Shown here in pieces: positions 43,789 to 55,352 of a DNA stretch of 64,000 bases. The stretch spans positions 1,302,001-1,366,000 of the forward strand of contig CM065890.1 in assembly GCA_033439255.1 (NCBI GenBank). The letters run 5' to 3'. The translations under genes were made by a program, and so were the position numbers. Origin of the DNA: Hericium rajendrae (taxonomy: Eukaryota > Basidiomycota > Agaricomycetes > Russulales > Hericiaceae). The notes beneath the pieces are model-generated. The model worked only from the letters and a program-made list of their open reading frames with translations, searched no databases and had not been told where the DNA came from. The stretch's first letter is position 1. Each line of letters opens with the position of its first letter.

Positions 43789-46700
43789 AGGTGCCGACCA
43801 TTCGGTCGAATATTCTCGTGGGACGCATCTGTTCCGATGACCCCGTCCATCGTGTTATCTTTTTCCTTGGTCTGATAGTGTCCCGTGCGCCTTCCTCTCG
43901 CCAACTTTTTCCTTCTATTTCGGAGCGCTTGCCACGGTCCAATTCGCCCATGCCCTCCTTACCCTCGTGGCTATTACTTCCGCACCTGTCCGCCGGCCCC
44001 GGCGAGATACGTGTCTTCTGCTTCCTCCTTTGGCGCCTTGGCTCGCTTGGAATCAAGATGCTCCGCCGAAATCATCCCACTGCCCAGCCCACATGTTAAC
44101 AGCTCAGGATATCCATGATCAAGCTTAATCGCAAATCTATGCACGTTCTCTGATTCGGGCAAGACTTCCCCGCTCGCGCGTCAAACTGTTGGCAACAGCC
44201 CAGTTTTGGTTCCGTGATCCTCGAGAATAGCAATCGGGCTGAGCCCGTCACCTCGACGTCGGTGTGGCGGTGCCTTCGACGTTCCGTGCTGTTTCAATCG
44301 CATTCGCGCGCAGTCCTGCGTTTCGGCTTCTTCGGTCTCAGATCAATGCCAGAACAAGACGCGAACAGCGAACAAGACCTCGACTGTCCGTCATCATATT
44401 CTAGCACGGCTCCGTGCCACCTTGTCTCTGCCCTGGTCCATTATCCTCGGATTTCCGCTGATGTTTTCCTCGGCATCTTCCTTGACCGTGTGTCGGCTTC
44501 GCTGACGGGATTTTCTTAATCGTCATCCTATCTTGGTCGCAAGCAGCGCAACAGATGGCGGGCGATATAACGATAGCCACTTTGATTTCATTTCGCTACT
44601 GCCTATGCTACTTTTGACGTCTATTCCGGCATTGGAACTTTTAAGATTAAGGTGTGCCATATGCCCGCGTCCACTACCCTCCATGAGGCATCCTGTGGTG
44701 TCGTAAGGAGAGAGGAATCCGGCTGGTGATTCCGCGTTGTGGCTGTGTCGGGATTTTATCAGATTCTATCCTCCTTTCCATGAACCAAGACCTTCGTTCG
44801 TCCTTGATGTGCAGCTATGGGGCCGACGGCTTTTAGCATCATTATCGACATCATACATAGGGCTCGCGCCCTGTACCGCCCACCATCGCCTCGAGCGTCG
44901 AGGCGCGCTGGTCATCCATCATGCATCAACATGAGGCTCTCGAGCAATGCACCTCGACATGGACAGCCCTGCTGCGGACGCTCTGGATGTCGAACATCGG
45001 GTCATTCGGCCACGGCTTTCATGCATTCAAGCTCGGGCATACCGCTCTAAAATTTGTCCCAAAGCCATAGACATGGAGGAGCGCGGCAGCTGCACGGCGG
45101 CCTGTCATCTGATCCTGACCAGGTGGATGTGCCGATCAGAAGTGCCCACAGCGATCCTCTGCACGATACCGCTTCATGCCGCCCGTGTTTTACTCCACAC
45201 ATCTGGCATTCCCCGGTGTGCAGATAACACCCCTCGGCCACGCCGGCTCATATTGTTGTCTATATCTCTCAGAACAGCCTCTATTTCACTCGTTATTCGC
45301 ATTTTGGGAATATGCAGGCCATGATCCGTATATTGCGCTACGCAGCAGCTGACTGCGTGCCCGTTGAGCTGACGCTATGTGCTGATGGATCAGATGTGGG
45401 ACCAAGCGAAGGCCTTGTGTGGAAGAACGGCTCCGTACCTCGATCCTTGTCTTGTCTACGAGGTTCCGCGACGGTATCCACCATCGTCGAGATTTGCCTC
45501 CGTTCGCTGCCGAAAAGCTGACTTGCCTATTGTTTGTGTTTCACTTGTTGCTATGATACAGCACGGAGGAGGCTGACCAAGTTCTGAGTTTATGTTTTTG
45601 TCGCGTCTTCCACTTATGATCATGACCACAGCCCCTGAACGCAACAAAACCTGTGCGTACGCTTCGTTTGTGCTTTGACCTCGGCTTCATTGCTGCTAGT
45701 TGAGGCGCTCGATGATCTTCTTGCTTCGACAGATGATGATGCATTCTTGCCTAGCGCACTACCTTCACGTTCAATATCTGCCGATCTGTCCCTGTCAGAG
45801 CGCCACCGCTCTCGTCATGCTGGCGCAGCGCCTGCAGAACCTCGTATACGCATGCTGTACGTGCTCGCAGCATCATGCGCCTGGTGGCCGTGCGCGATCT
45901 CCGAGGCGCGCGACGGGGACGTCGGTGGTCGACGCTGCCCCAACGGCAAGTGATCCGGCGCGGACAGCGCTCTACCTCCATCATGGACGGCCGCGGAGGG
46001 GCGGGTGCCGAAGCGCCTTGCACATGCGGGGCACGGGCCTATCAGAACGTGATTCGTTCTGGAAGACTTCCATCTGTGCGGTGGCGCGAAGGGATGGGTT
46101 CTGGCCCACCTCTGCAAGCGCGCCCTGGCCCTCTCATGCTTGCTTTCTTCGCGCCTCGACCCACGCTCCGCGCCCGCCCTTATCCCTGCGCGATGTCTTG
46201 CTCTTGTCTGCAGCGTGCCTCCGCCCTTGTCCCTCGCCGTGGATCATACAAATATTTCATGTGCGAGCCGCAAGGCGCGTGCTTCGATAAAGGCGTCTGT
46301 GCGTGTCTGCTGATGCGTGAGCGGTTAGAGTGCGTATGCCCTTGCGGCGCGACGCCCGGTGCGCGCGACACACCGCCATTGGACAAGGGCTCGGTAACTC
46401 AGATCAATCTCTGAACAAGATCTCATCGAGATTGGAGATCTTATCGTCATGTCATACGTAGATTGCCGAGCCCCGAGGCCGTTGACTGACAAATATAGCC
46501 TTCATAATACGTATGGTGGCCCCAGCCACTAACATGCAATGCGGAGCGACAGAGGCAACAACATTTTCATCGAGCAAGTGGACTTCCAATCTTCATGGAT
46601 CGAACAAGGAGTGCAAGGCGAGAGGGACAAGACCTTCGCTCCTCGGACCGCTCAGCTGTTACTGACTCCAGCCAGCGCTTGCTGAAATTCGAAAGAACCC

Positions 46701-46879
46701 GAACACTTACAAATCCCTCTGCCGTACGCCAGAAAAAGCTTGTCCAGAGACTTTGCGGTCGCCTGCCCGCCACGCGGACGGGGATATTCGCAATAAAGTC
46801 CTTGCGCGTGGCTCTTCGGCTAGATGCTAAGACAGAAGACGAGCACGGGCGGAATTGAGGCCAAATGCCTTCTCGAGAG
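43789..46879. other. Long gene-poor stretch
   Basis: About 3 kb in which both strands hold many medium-length frames (up to 196 codons at 45700-46290), but these are Arg/Cys/Ser-rich, overlap each other and show no motif. I read it as non-coding, perhaps a long 5' region of HMG copy 1, or a locus for untranslated RNA. Confidence 0.3.
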
Positions 46880-47544
46880 CTATGAACGGAGTTTACGTTC
46901 TTCTGTCCACGTCTTCTGCCTGCATAATCGGCCGTTCTGTGGCGTCAGTATGTCATGCAGGGACGGGTAGATGACATCCAAAAGCCTCGGAGCCAACTTG
47001 CCAAACGCCCACGGAGCGTGGCGTCGGAGATATCTCACGAGGGACGGGATGAGGTCACGGAATACCACGTTGATGTCGGGATACGGGTACCGGCCGACGG
47101 AGTGGGTCTTAAATTGAATCGTTCTCATGGCCATCGTTTCTGGTACCTTGGGCGTGTTTTCCTACGTAAAACGGCGCGAGCGACAGGCGCACGGCGGGAG
47201 TTGCGGTAAGAGCCCTGCGGGAGTCATGGCAGCGGCGGGGGTGGTAGATGGGATTCTCGAAGAAGCCGACGAGCACGAAGAGCAAGTCGAAGGAATGGAT
47301 ATGTGTCAGAATGGAGCACCTGTATGCCCTTATGCAACCCGGTCGCTGGATCACGCACTGAAGATGGGAGCGAAGGGCGAAAACTTCGGCGATAGGCCAA
47401 CCGCATCGAGGATGGCGCCAATCTACCGCCATGTGTGACAGCATCTTCGACTGCGGCGACTGTGCGGTGGAAGAGTCTGGACAAGACGCAAAGAAGTTGT
47501 GCTTTTGGGGTCGCGTTCGGGAGCAGTTGGACGAGCGAGGCCAC
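46880..47544 (-). CDS. Possible coding region, frames unresolved
   Basis: Two minus-strand stretches look coding. One is at 47544-47420 (ASLVQLLPNATPKAQLLCVL, FHRTVAAVEDAVTHGG). The other is at 47134-46900 (DINVVFRDLIPSLVRYLRRH, LAPRLLDVIYPSLHDIL). Between them lies a Pro/Arg-rich part in a third frame. I could not find splice sites that join them and recognise no family. It may be a small gene with unseen introns. Confidence 0.3.
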
Positions 47545-48091
47545 ATAGCGGCAGGTACGGGCTCGATTCGCTACATTGTGAGCTTAAAATGAGCAAATGC
47601 TCACACTACGCTTGACTCAGGTGTAAACATGCCTGGGAGATTCTATAGAGAGTGAGCACCTAGGCGTTATACAGAGAATGAAGACATCTGCAGGGGTGAC
47701 GTTACTTTGATCGTGGTTGTGAATCAATTCTCTGGACCTGATCTCTTGAGCTTTGTCCTGTCTTCGAATGGGTATAAAAGTCAATCAGAATCATGAGACA
47801 AAGCAAGAGGTACGCATGCTTGAGAACCACAGTTCCTGAGAGTCAGTGATCTTGTTCGAGAGAGAATATTGCGAAGGGCGATCAGTGGCTGGTGCACGTG
47901 CTCCTATACGGTCACTTGACGGGCGCTTAGTTGGCGCGCTTACCGCGCGTTCAACTTGCTCCTGACTTCGAGAACCGACCGTCGTCCTCCGTCGTCATTC
48001 GCCGTCGATTACCATCTGACAAGACATTCTTTTATTCAGATTGTATTTTCGTGTCCAGGTCTGGCAGGGTTCGTCCAGGTTCTCGTCGACG
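47545..48091. other. Promoter region of the DNA glycosylase gene
   Basis: No supported gene. It lies directly upstream of the start at 48092. Confidence 0.4.
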
Positions 48092-49088
48092 ATGGCTCGC
48101 GGAGTTAAACGGCGGCGGTCACCGTCTTTGGAGCAACCCAAGCGAGAGCCGTCCTCCTCACTTTCGCCTCTTCCACCGTCTCCAGGCCAATCATCATCTA
48201 AATTAGCAGCATCTAACTCCGTGCAGAGGACTAAAAAGTTGAAAGTACTCGCTGATTTCACCGAGACCTCTCCCTATCCGACATTCATTTCGCCGACGGC
48301 AAAGGAAGCCATCGAAATACACGCGATTCTCGCGAAGGAAGCATCCTCAGCACGCGCGAGGCCGTCTGGACCGCTCGAAGCTTCCTTCCGATGCAGCCAA
48401 CTCCGCTGCCACGTGCGGAAACGTCGCGAATGTCATAGACTCACTCATCGGCACCATCCTCTCGCAGAACACGTCCGCGGCTAACTCGACGTCCGCGAAG
48501 CGCAGTCTCGACGATGCATTCGGCCGTCACAATTTCGCGGCGATCGCAGATGCGCCTGCTTCGGCTGTCATAGAGGCGATCAAGCACGGCGGTCTTGCCA
48601 ACCGCAAGGCCGGCAACATACAGCGTCTCTTGCACGAAGTTCACTTCCGCTATGGGGAGTACTCATTGCAGCACCTGGCTGACAAGAGCGTGTCTGACGC
48701 CGCGGCGATGGAGGAACTCGTCTCGTACGGGGGTGTCGGGCCCAAGACCGCGGCCTGCGTGCTTCTCTTCTGCCTGGGCCGCGACTCTTTCGCGGTCGAT
48801 ACACATGTGTTCCGGCTCAGCAAACTGCTCGGCTGGGTCCCTCCGAAGGCGGACAGGGTGCAGACACAGATGCATCTGGACGTGCGGATTCCGGCGGAGT
48901 TAAAGTATCCGTTGCATGTGCTGATGGTGACGCATGGGCGGGCGTGCAAGGGATGCAAAGGGACGGGATCGAAGTCGGCAGGCTGCCCGCTCAAGAGATA
49001 TCTGAAAGAAAGGAAGGACGTCGTAGAAGCGAAGGTTGAGGAGAAAATCGAGGAGGCTGAGGCTTCGACACGAGGCCTTGGTGAATGA
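48092..49088 (+). CDS. HhH-GPD (endonuclease III-like) DNA glycosylase
   Basis: A base-excision-repair enzyme that removes damaged bases in the nucleus or mitochondria. The start at 48092 is MARGVKRRRSPSLEQPKRE, with a nuclear-type basic tail. Next come LADFTETSPYPTFISPTAKE, CGNVANVIDSLIGTILSQNT and GLANRKAGNIQRLLHEV. The helix-hairpin-helix is LVSYGGVGPKTAACVLLFCL, with the Lys expected for a bifunctional enzyme. FAVDTHVFRLSKLLGW holds the catalytic Asp, and the C-terminus has HGRACKGC..GCPLKRYL. The cysteines are C-x2-C-x9-C, not the four-cysteine iron-sulphur pattern of bacterial Nth, so a cluster may be absent. Near 48385, after RPSGPLEAS, one base must be lost or gained to enter the conserved frame. 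The rest is a single exon to 49088. Intronless C-terminal 230 codons. Confidence 0.85.
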
Positions 49089-50811
49089 GCTCATAGGTAA
49101 GTTCTATCAGGCTAGCGTTGTGGAATTGGATCCCGATCCCGATCCAAGCTTACGATCTGTAACTAACCAATGGCCACCTACAGCGGCCGTGGACCTATCT
49201 ATTCCAGGATCACATGGCCACCCTATTAAACTGTACGTGTAATCGACAACTTCGTGGCATCTTGGATCAGCGGAATTGTGACTCCTTTCAGAGCAGCGCA
49301 AAGCATGCACTTCCATGAGTCTTAAATGTAGAGCGTCGTGGTACTGCGATTTGGATTGTTACCCCCCATGCTCATCCGAGCGCTACGTCTTTACTCACTA
49401 TACGCCATCTATCGTGGATGTTCATCACTCTAACGCATCAAGTGCAACCACTTTCTCCCGCGATATTGACGACTACGTATCAGTACGTGCGCTAGTGTGG
49501 CACCTTCCCAGTTTGAAATGAACGCTCTAGCCTTCAACCACTATCTAAATTTAGATGTGTTTCTATGTTTCAGACATGCAAGCTTGCGTTGTTCGCAACT
49601 CCCTGGCAACCCTCCGGCATATCCCTTCATATGCCCCAAGACAGCCCTGACGTCCCTCATCGACGTTGTCGTCCTCAAGTCTTGGAAGAATAAAGTGCTT
49701 TAGGCTGCGGGTCGATGACAATAGAGGGTGATGCAGTCGGCCATCTATGCCGCGTCGCTCGCTCGTCAACATCGTGCCCGTCACGAACGGAGGCGAAGTT
49801 GTGTCCAAAAGGCTGGGATTTACCTCCGCGCCAAGTTTTGGGACCAAGTCGGGACCGCGATCTAGGAACGGCGCCTACACAGATCGCATCTATGTAATCG
49901 GGCGGCAGGTCGCGGAACAGCGGTTCCGTTAATTATTCATTAATTCAAATATGAAAGTACGTGTCAGCTTTGTTCTCTTACACAAAGTCGACTGTAGACC
50001 TCTCCGAGACATTCTCACATTTCGCTTCTATGTCTGGGTTCATGTGCTTCTTTACGCTGAACCCCGATCTAGGCCGTCGCCGTAGCGGCCAGCTGCCAGC
50101 AGCAGAGGCGATGTCCTCGGTTGTCCCGACTTTCCAGAAACAGAGCCTCGAGAGGATGAGGGTGCGTAGACGATATTCCTATGCAGTGTCATGCACGAGT
50201 ATGAGGTTTTTCGACGGACATGACCTGCTCTCTTCTCTCTGTAACGTCTGCCTCGCGGCAGCAAGTCCTCGTGGCTGCAGTGGCTGCAGCAGACACTGCG
50301 ATATCTGCTCATCATATTCGCGCTTCACGCTCTTGTTTACCTCGTCCACCATCGAGTCTTGTCCTCTAGCTCCCAGCGATTCATCCGATCCCTGGTTTAC
50401 GAGGTGGACGGGATATTCTTGTCAGAACGGTATACATAAGTAAGTCCTGCAGCTGGATTACCTGAGACAACTCCGTATTGCGTGCGGAGTAGCGGAGCGA
50501 GAGCCAGATGCTCGTTCTGACGAGCGTGTTGCATCTGGCGATGGACCTCGATCTGCCCGATACTCGATGCAGCTGCTCGTTGCGGTCTTCGGCTGCCTTC
50601 TCGATTCTTTCATCGTCATATCACGCTTCGCACTACCATGGAACTAACACCAGATCACGATTCTAAACAGCGACCCTCCGCCCAATTACCATACCCAAAT
50701 AAGGTAACTCAGGAAGGATACGTATCTGCGTCCAAAGTAGGAGAAATAGCATCCTGTGCTCAGAAAGGGCAGCTCTGCACGACAGCTTTCGTCCTCGCCT
50801 TCACGTCCGAC
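49089..50811. other. Gene-poor stretch
   Basis: About 1.7 kb with only short frames. A plus-strand frame at 49747-49932 (Arg/Gly/Ser-rich) and one at 49961-50443 are not convincing. The last 200 bases should be the promoter of the DUF6699 gene. Confidence 0.3.
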
Positions 50812-52555
50812 ATGTCGCATTTCCCGAATAGCTATACCAGCCATCTGCACGCCCCGACCGCCCAGCCGCCGTCGCGCCCGACCTCTGTACATTTCGGAAG
50901 TGCAGACCCATGGGGCAATACCGTGCACCCCAGCTTTCACCAGCCACTCGACGCGCCTTTGTACCCCCACGGCTACGCATCTCCATCCCAGATACCTCCA
51001 CAGCGATATGTATCCTCCGGCTATACCCCGTTCTCGCCTCCGCCACCCCCATCGAATAGCCATTATGCCATGCCGCCGCCGCTGCCGATGAGTGGCTCAC
51101 ACTTCGCGTTCAGTGAGCCACTCCAGCCAGTATTCTCCCCACCGCAGGCTGTGCCCGAGGCGATGCATACGCATTATAACGGAGGTTACAGCAGTTTCGC
51201 GCTTCCGCCCCGTCCGACACCCGTTATTAACCCGCCGTGGCCAGCGAATTCAGAATATGGACACCGGCGGCCATGGGATCCGCCGGGCCAGTTCGGGCCA
51301 GAAGATCTGCACGCGGATATGGCATTCACCAATGGCGGCTACGGAGACGTATTGACGCGTTCGGCGCGTCCAGTGAGGAATGCACTCTCGCAGAGTTTGT
51401 TCGAGCCAGATGCGGTCATTACAGAAGAGACGCCTGCGAGCCCGAAGCAGATGAAGCGGAGGCGGAAGCGCCTGATGGGGTGGGTCAAGAAGTTGGCGAA
51501 CAAGAAGGGCCAGATGATCAGGCTCCAGAATCATCGGTGCACGTACCTGGTATGCTATGTGTTGACTCGTGCTCTTTTACATGTGTATTGAGCTGTAAAC
51601 CGAGACCTTGTTTTGGAAGGGTCGCACACGAATGGCAAGGAGCGCAGAAACTCGACCGTAGATCCACAGCATGCACCCATAGCGCCAGAAGAATGGAGGG
51701 CGTTTTCGTGGTTCGCGAGCCCCGTGATCGCGGATGTGCGCGTCGACAACCTCAGTGCGTCCATCCCGGCACCGATGCGCCCACTCTGATGACACTGACG
51801 CATTGACCCTAGGCCCGCGGCCAGATCTGTACCCTGCGATGCAGCAGGTGCGAAGCGCGCAAGAGCTTGTTGGACGGCTGCGCGGGCCTAATCGCTCGCC
51901 GCACCCGGAGAACTGGATACCAGGGTTCCGGCTGGGCACGATACCGCCGCGCCCCGTGGCGTTTCCGCCGCCTGATCCGAGCGCGCGTGCGCGGCCTTCC
52001 CAGGAGACGACGCTAAATCCGTTTCTGGAGCATCGCCTGTGCGGGATGTCGCCGCTGCAGTGGGACTGCGCACTGAAGTCAAGTTCAACGTCGCGTTCAC
52101 GACCGAGTCGACGCACCCGCCGAACAATGTCATCCTTATGCAGGAGGGCGATCTCTACCAGCCAGCGACCTACCCCTTGCGTACTTCCATGCGCATCACG
52201 GGGATAGCAGACGACAGGAAGACGGACCTGTGGCCCGTGGAGATATATAATGCACAGGGCGTGCTCTGCGGCGACGTGCTGCACACGATCTATACGAATT
52301 TCAATCAGCGCATGACGAGGGAGGAATGGAACAGCTTGCCGCCAGAGCGACAGCGACGGGTCAGCTTGGCGTGGCAGACGCGTCATCGCATCGCCGCCGA
52401 AGCAGAGGATGGATTCAGAAGGGACGGAGCCTCAGGAGGCACCTCATGGGTCGGACCCGTTGCGGAGAGTGGATTACTTGCTCGACAGGATTCAGTTCCG
52501 CGGGCTTGCGCCCAGGGACGATGGGACGTGGGTCGTGTGTCTCGGCCCGCCGTAA
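50812..52555 (+). CDS. DUF6699-domain protein with proline-rich N-terminus
   Basis: Function unknown; DUF6699 proteins are abundant in basidiomycetes. From 50812 (MSHFPNSYTSHLHAP) a Pro/Tyr/Ser-rich disordered region runs for about 200 residues. A basic stretch follows (MKRRRKRLMGWVKKLANKKG). The next parts are DDQAPESSVHVPG, spliced through GTATGC..GGAAG to SHTNGKERRNSTVDPQH and EEWRAFSWFASPVIADVRVD. A second intron (GTGCGT..CCTAG, about 51752-51812) leads to PRPDLYPAMQQVRSAQELVG, NPFLEHRLCGMSPLQWD and the DUF6699 core. The core has EVKFNVAFTTE, YQPATYPLRTSMRITG, WPVEIYNAQGVLCGDVLHTI and MTREEWNSLP, and ends with RVDYLLDRIQFRGLAPRDDG and CLGPP at 52555. Frame changes of one base are needed at about 51508 (in a G run), 52068 (inside QWD-RTEV) and 52398. 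The conserved protein on each side argues for assembly indels. Confidence 0.75.
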
Positions 52556-52828
52556 TGGAGGCGACGATGCTACGACCGTCGTGGGAGGTCATGGTACGAT
52601 CATGAGCACTCGAGTCGATCTGACATGTTAAAGATGGTGCCACAATCACACACCTCCATTGTATACTGAGCTTCCGTCCATCCGGTCCATATTCCATTAC
52701 CGTCGTTGCGCTATTTTTGCATATATGCTTTTAGTTTTTGGCTTTCGGGGTTGTTTCAATTCGGGCTATGCTTTGTACATATTTGTACCTGTGTAATTGT
52801 CGATAATGTTGTAATGTAACTCGAGGAC
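52556..52828. other. Convergent 3' flanks
   Basis: A/T-rich intergenic DNA between the DUF6699 gene (+) and a hypothetical minus-strand gene. Nothing else seen. Confidence 0.45.
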
Positions 52829-53458
52829 CTACAACGTGTTCACTTGCGTACATTCCAGCCTGAGGCGAAGTCGAAGTTCGACGCGATGCGAACGTCTCCA
52901 GGGCAGAACTGACCTTAAGTGACGTTGAGAAACCGTAAATGACTGAAGATACTCGGCCCGATGCTCCAGAGGCTGCACGTGGAGAACCAACTCTGGCCCA
53001 GCGAGCCTCGAGCGCACTTCTAGATGGAAGATACAGGCTCAGTTAGCGATAGTCTATTCGGCGTTCCCGACAGATGAAGGATATTGGTCGCCACAGTATT
53101 TCGTCATTACGCGAACGGGAATCCAGGTGACTGCCTCTGACGGGACGATGTGGGCCACGCAGTCAAGACGCCAACGACGCTGAAACATGTCCGAGGAAGT
53201 AAATGGAGCATTGGTAACAATGCGCAAATCCCCTTCAAGATGACAGACGGCATCGGGAAATGGTGAACGACACCCAGTGGACCACATGTCCTGCGGAAAG
53301 GCACGGTCCCGGAGCGAGCTGCCGGACACGAGGGGGCGAAGGAGCTGAATTCTGCCCATCGATGGCAGTGGACGCATCGTGAAATGAGAGGTGCTATCGT
53401 GCGTCGTGGGCTGGGGCCATGCTAGTGTTTGGAGCTGTTGCCAGCGTGTCGTGAACAA
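52829..53458 (-). CDS. Hypothetical two-exon protein, weak model
   Basis: The upstream frame (53458-53054) contains CHLEGDLRIVTNAPFTSSDM, FQRRWRLDCVAHIVPSEAVT and PVRVMTKYCGDQYPSS. A probable intron ending CATCTAG (near 53022) leads to VRSRLAGPELVLHVQPLEHR and EYLQSFTVSQRHL, with stop at 52829. The two parts look like one natural globular protein, but the donor and start are not fixed and exons may extend upstream of 53458. No family recognised. Confidence 0.4.
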
Positions 53459-54011
53459 GGGATGAACCCGATGGGGAGAATAGAGTGATTCCCCTTCGAG
53501 GCGGGCAAAAGCCTAATCTCAGCAGCCGTACACGTCATACCACGTGATGGATGTTCAGATCCGCGGATATGCCTGCTGCAAACGCGTATCTAAGTTCGTG
53601 CAAAAAATGGAGAGATGTAGGCGTACAGTGGGGCGCACGGGATGAAGATTCACGCCCGGAGATAAGTCTAGGAGAGATGATCCGCGACTGGATGGAGCCG
53701 CAGATCTGTGAACGCCGCGCCGCGGTGGATAGACGGATACCAGGATGGGGATGCTGTACGCGGGCTGCCAGGCCTCGAGGCATCAGGGCACCGTGCATGC
53801 AATGTTTGCATGGTAATTGCGTTATCACATGAGCATCGACAGAGCAAAGATTCCCTATCATACCGTAATGCGCAGACAAGCGACATGTGCCGTGCATTGC
53901 GGAATCTTCGCGACTAAACAAACTTCTAAGATTGAGCAACGCGACGCTTGATGCTGGGACGACACCTCCGTCATGATGCATCTTAAGCCCGGTAGAACAA
54001 GATATTTGCAC
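53459..54011. other. Unresolved stretch
   Basis: A minus-strand frame at 53535-54011 (His/Arg/Cys-rich) could be a further 5' exon of the gene at 52829-53458. There is no motif support. Confidence 0.25.
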
Positions 54012-54405
54012 CTACGCGGCAGTCATCCCTGAGAAATTCATCTCGATAGCCTGATCAATACCGGTGTGGTTTGGACACGGTGAGCCAGGGACATGAACTG
54101 AAGGACATGAACTGCCAAACAACGTACCCACGAATGATCCGTAGCTTGCCGTTCCTGTTGCCACAGTACCTTTCCCACCAGAAACACCATAATTCATCTC
54201 GCAAAAACAAAGAGGAGCCAAAGCATAATTGTACGTTTTGGATGGGAGAGTAGCACGTAAGACCACAGCAGCGGTGCCCATGAGGAGAATATGGAGCAGT
54301 GGCCGAGGTCCCGATGAAATTCAGAATATTTCGCAGAAAAGTTGGACGGTGGATCAGCGCGCGAGCTCGGAGCAACACGTTCCTCCACACCATCGTTATC
54401 TTCAT
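54012..54405 (-). CDS. Possible small protein, frame unclear
   Basis: Two overlapping minus-strand frames compete. One at 54012-54281 ends in a Gly/Thr/Ser-rich segment (GVSGGKGTVATGTASYGSFV). The other at 54055-54405 is Arg-rich at its start (MKITMVWRNVLLRARALIHR). A spliced combination is possible. No family recognised. Confidence 0.22.
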
Positions 54406-55352
54406 CTAAAGGGTGTTTGGCCCTTTTAGCCGCCTTTCTTCCATTCTTGCCTCTGAGATTGTTATCGCTCCCACCTCGGATCGGGGATTCTGCAACCTGC
54501 TCCGTTCCGTCAGACGCGAGGTCACAAGGCTTCGAATCCTGTCGAAGGTCTAACGGAAATCACCGTCATCTTCAATAGACTGAAAGACGGTGTTTTGCCT
54601 TACCTGACATGTGTAGCAAGCGGTTCGTCAAGCTTGGAGCTCCATATTGCAACTCGTGGTGGTAAGGATGAGCGCCAGCGGATCATGAGTTCACGACGCG
54701 CACTGACGTGTCCACGCTCTGCAGCTAACTTCACGCCGGGACTTCGTCAAAAGTTGGTCCAAATGCTGGCACTTTTGCCCGTGTGTCGATGGTCAAATCC
54801 GTGCTGATCTCGCAGGCAAATAGGCCCATGCCTGATCTAGTTTCCTTTCCCCCGGTGCCCTGATCCCCATTTGGTCTCCGTGGCAGATAGGCGCGCATGT
54901 CATGACCTGAGGTAATCCCAACAAGCAGTGCCTGCTTGCTGGAACATCCCATACTCTTGCATATCATCGCATATTTCATCGTAGTCGCCCTGCACTGTTT
55001 TTGCGGTCAGTGGAGCTCCCTGCGTAATTTATTGCTCACTTATCGACGGATCTGTGAACTTCTCCAGAACCTGTTTTCGGATCCGAAGGACTTTGTGTTA
55101 CCCGACTCGGCTGCCGGAATTTGTGAGAAATCTCAGACGAATCTCGTTGTCGGACCTCGGTGAGTGAGCGCGCGGATGGTGTCACCGACTTCCTCCTGCC
55201 TAGAAGAGCATAAAGCACGGCACCCTTATACGCCCGTTCTTTGCGCAGGTTTCTGAAGCTCTATTCTTGACCCTCTTGTATCTCGCACTTTCACTCGTGG
55301 ATTCACCTGCAGTATCCCAAGAAACTTGAAAACCGCTTATTGTCTCTACTCC
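54406..55352. other. Intergenic, promoter side of HMG copy 2
   Basis: No supported gene. I looked at a tRNA-like TTCGAATCC piece near 54530 and rejected it. Confidence 0.35.

Noticed and set aside
45700-46290. 196-codon plus-strand frame
   Set aside because: Arg/Ala/Cys-rich with rival frames of similar length on both strands, and no motif. Typical of GC-rich non-coding DNA.
54525-54560. tRNA-like T-arm (CTTCGAATCC)
   Set aside because: No matching D-arm, anticodon stem or acceptor stem could be folded around it.
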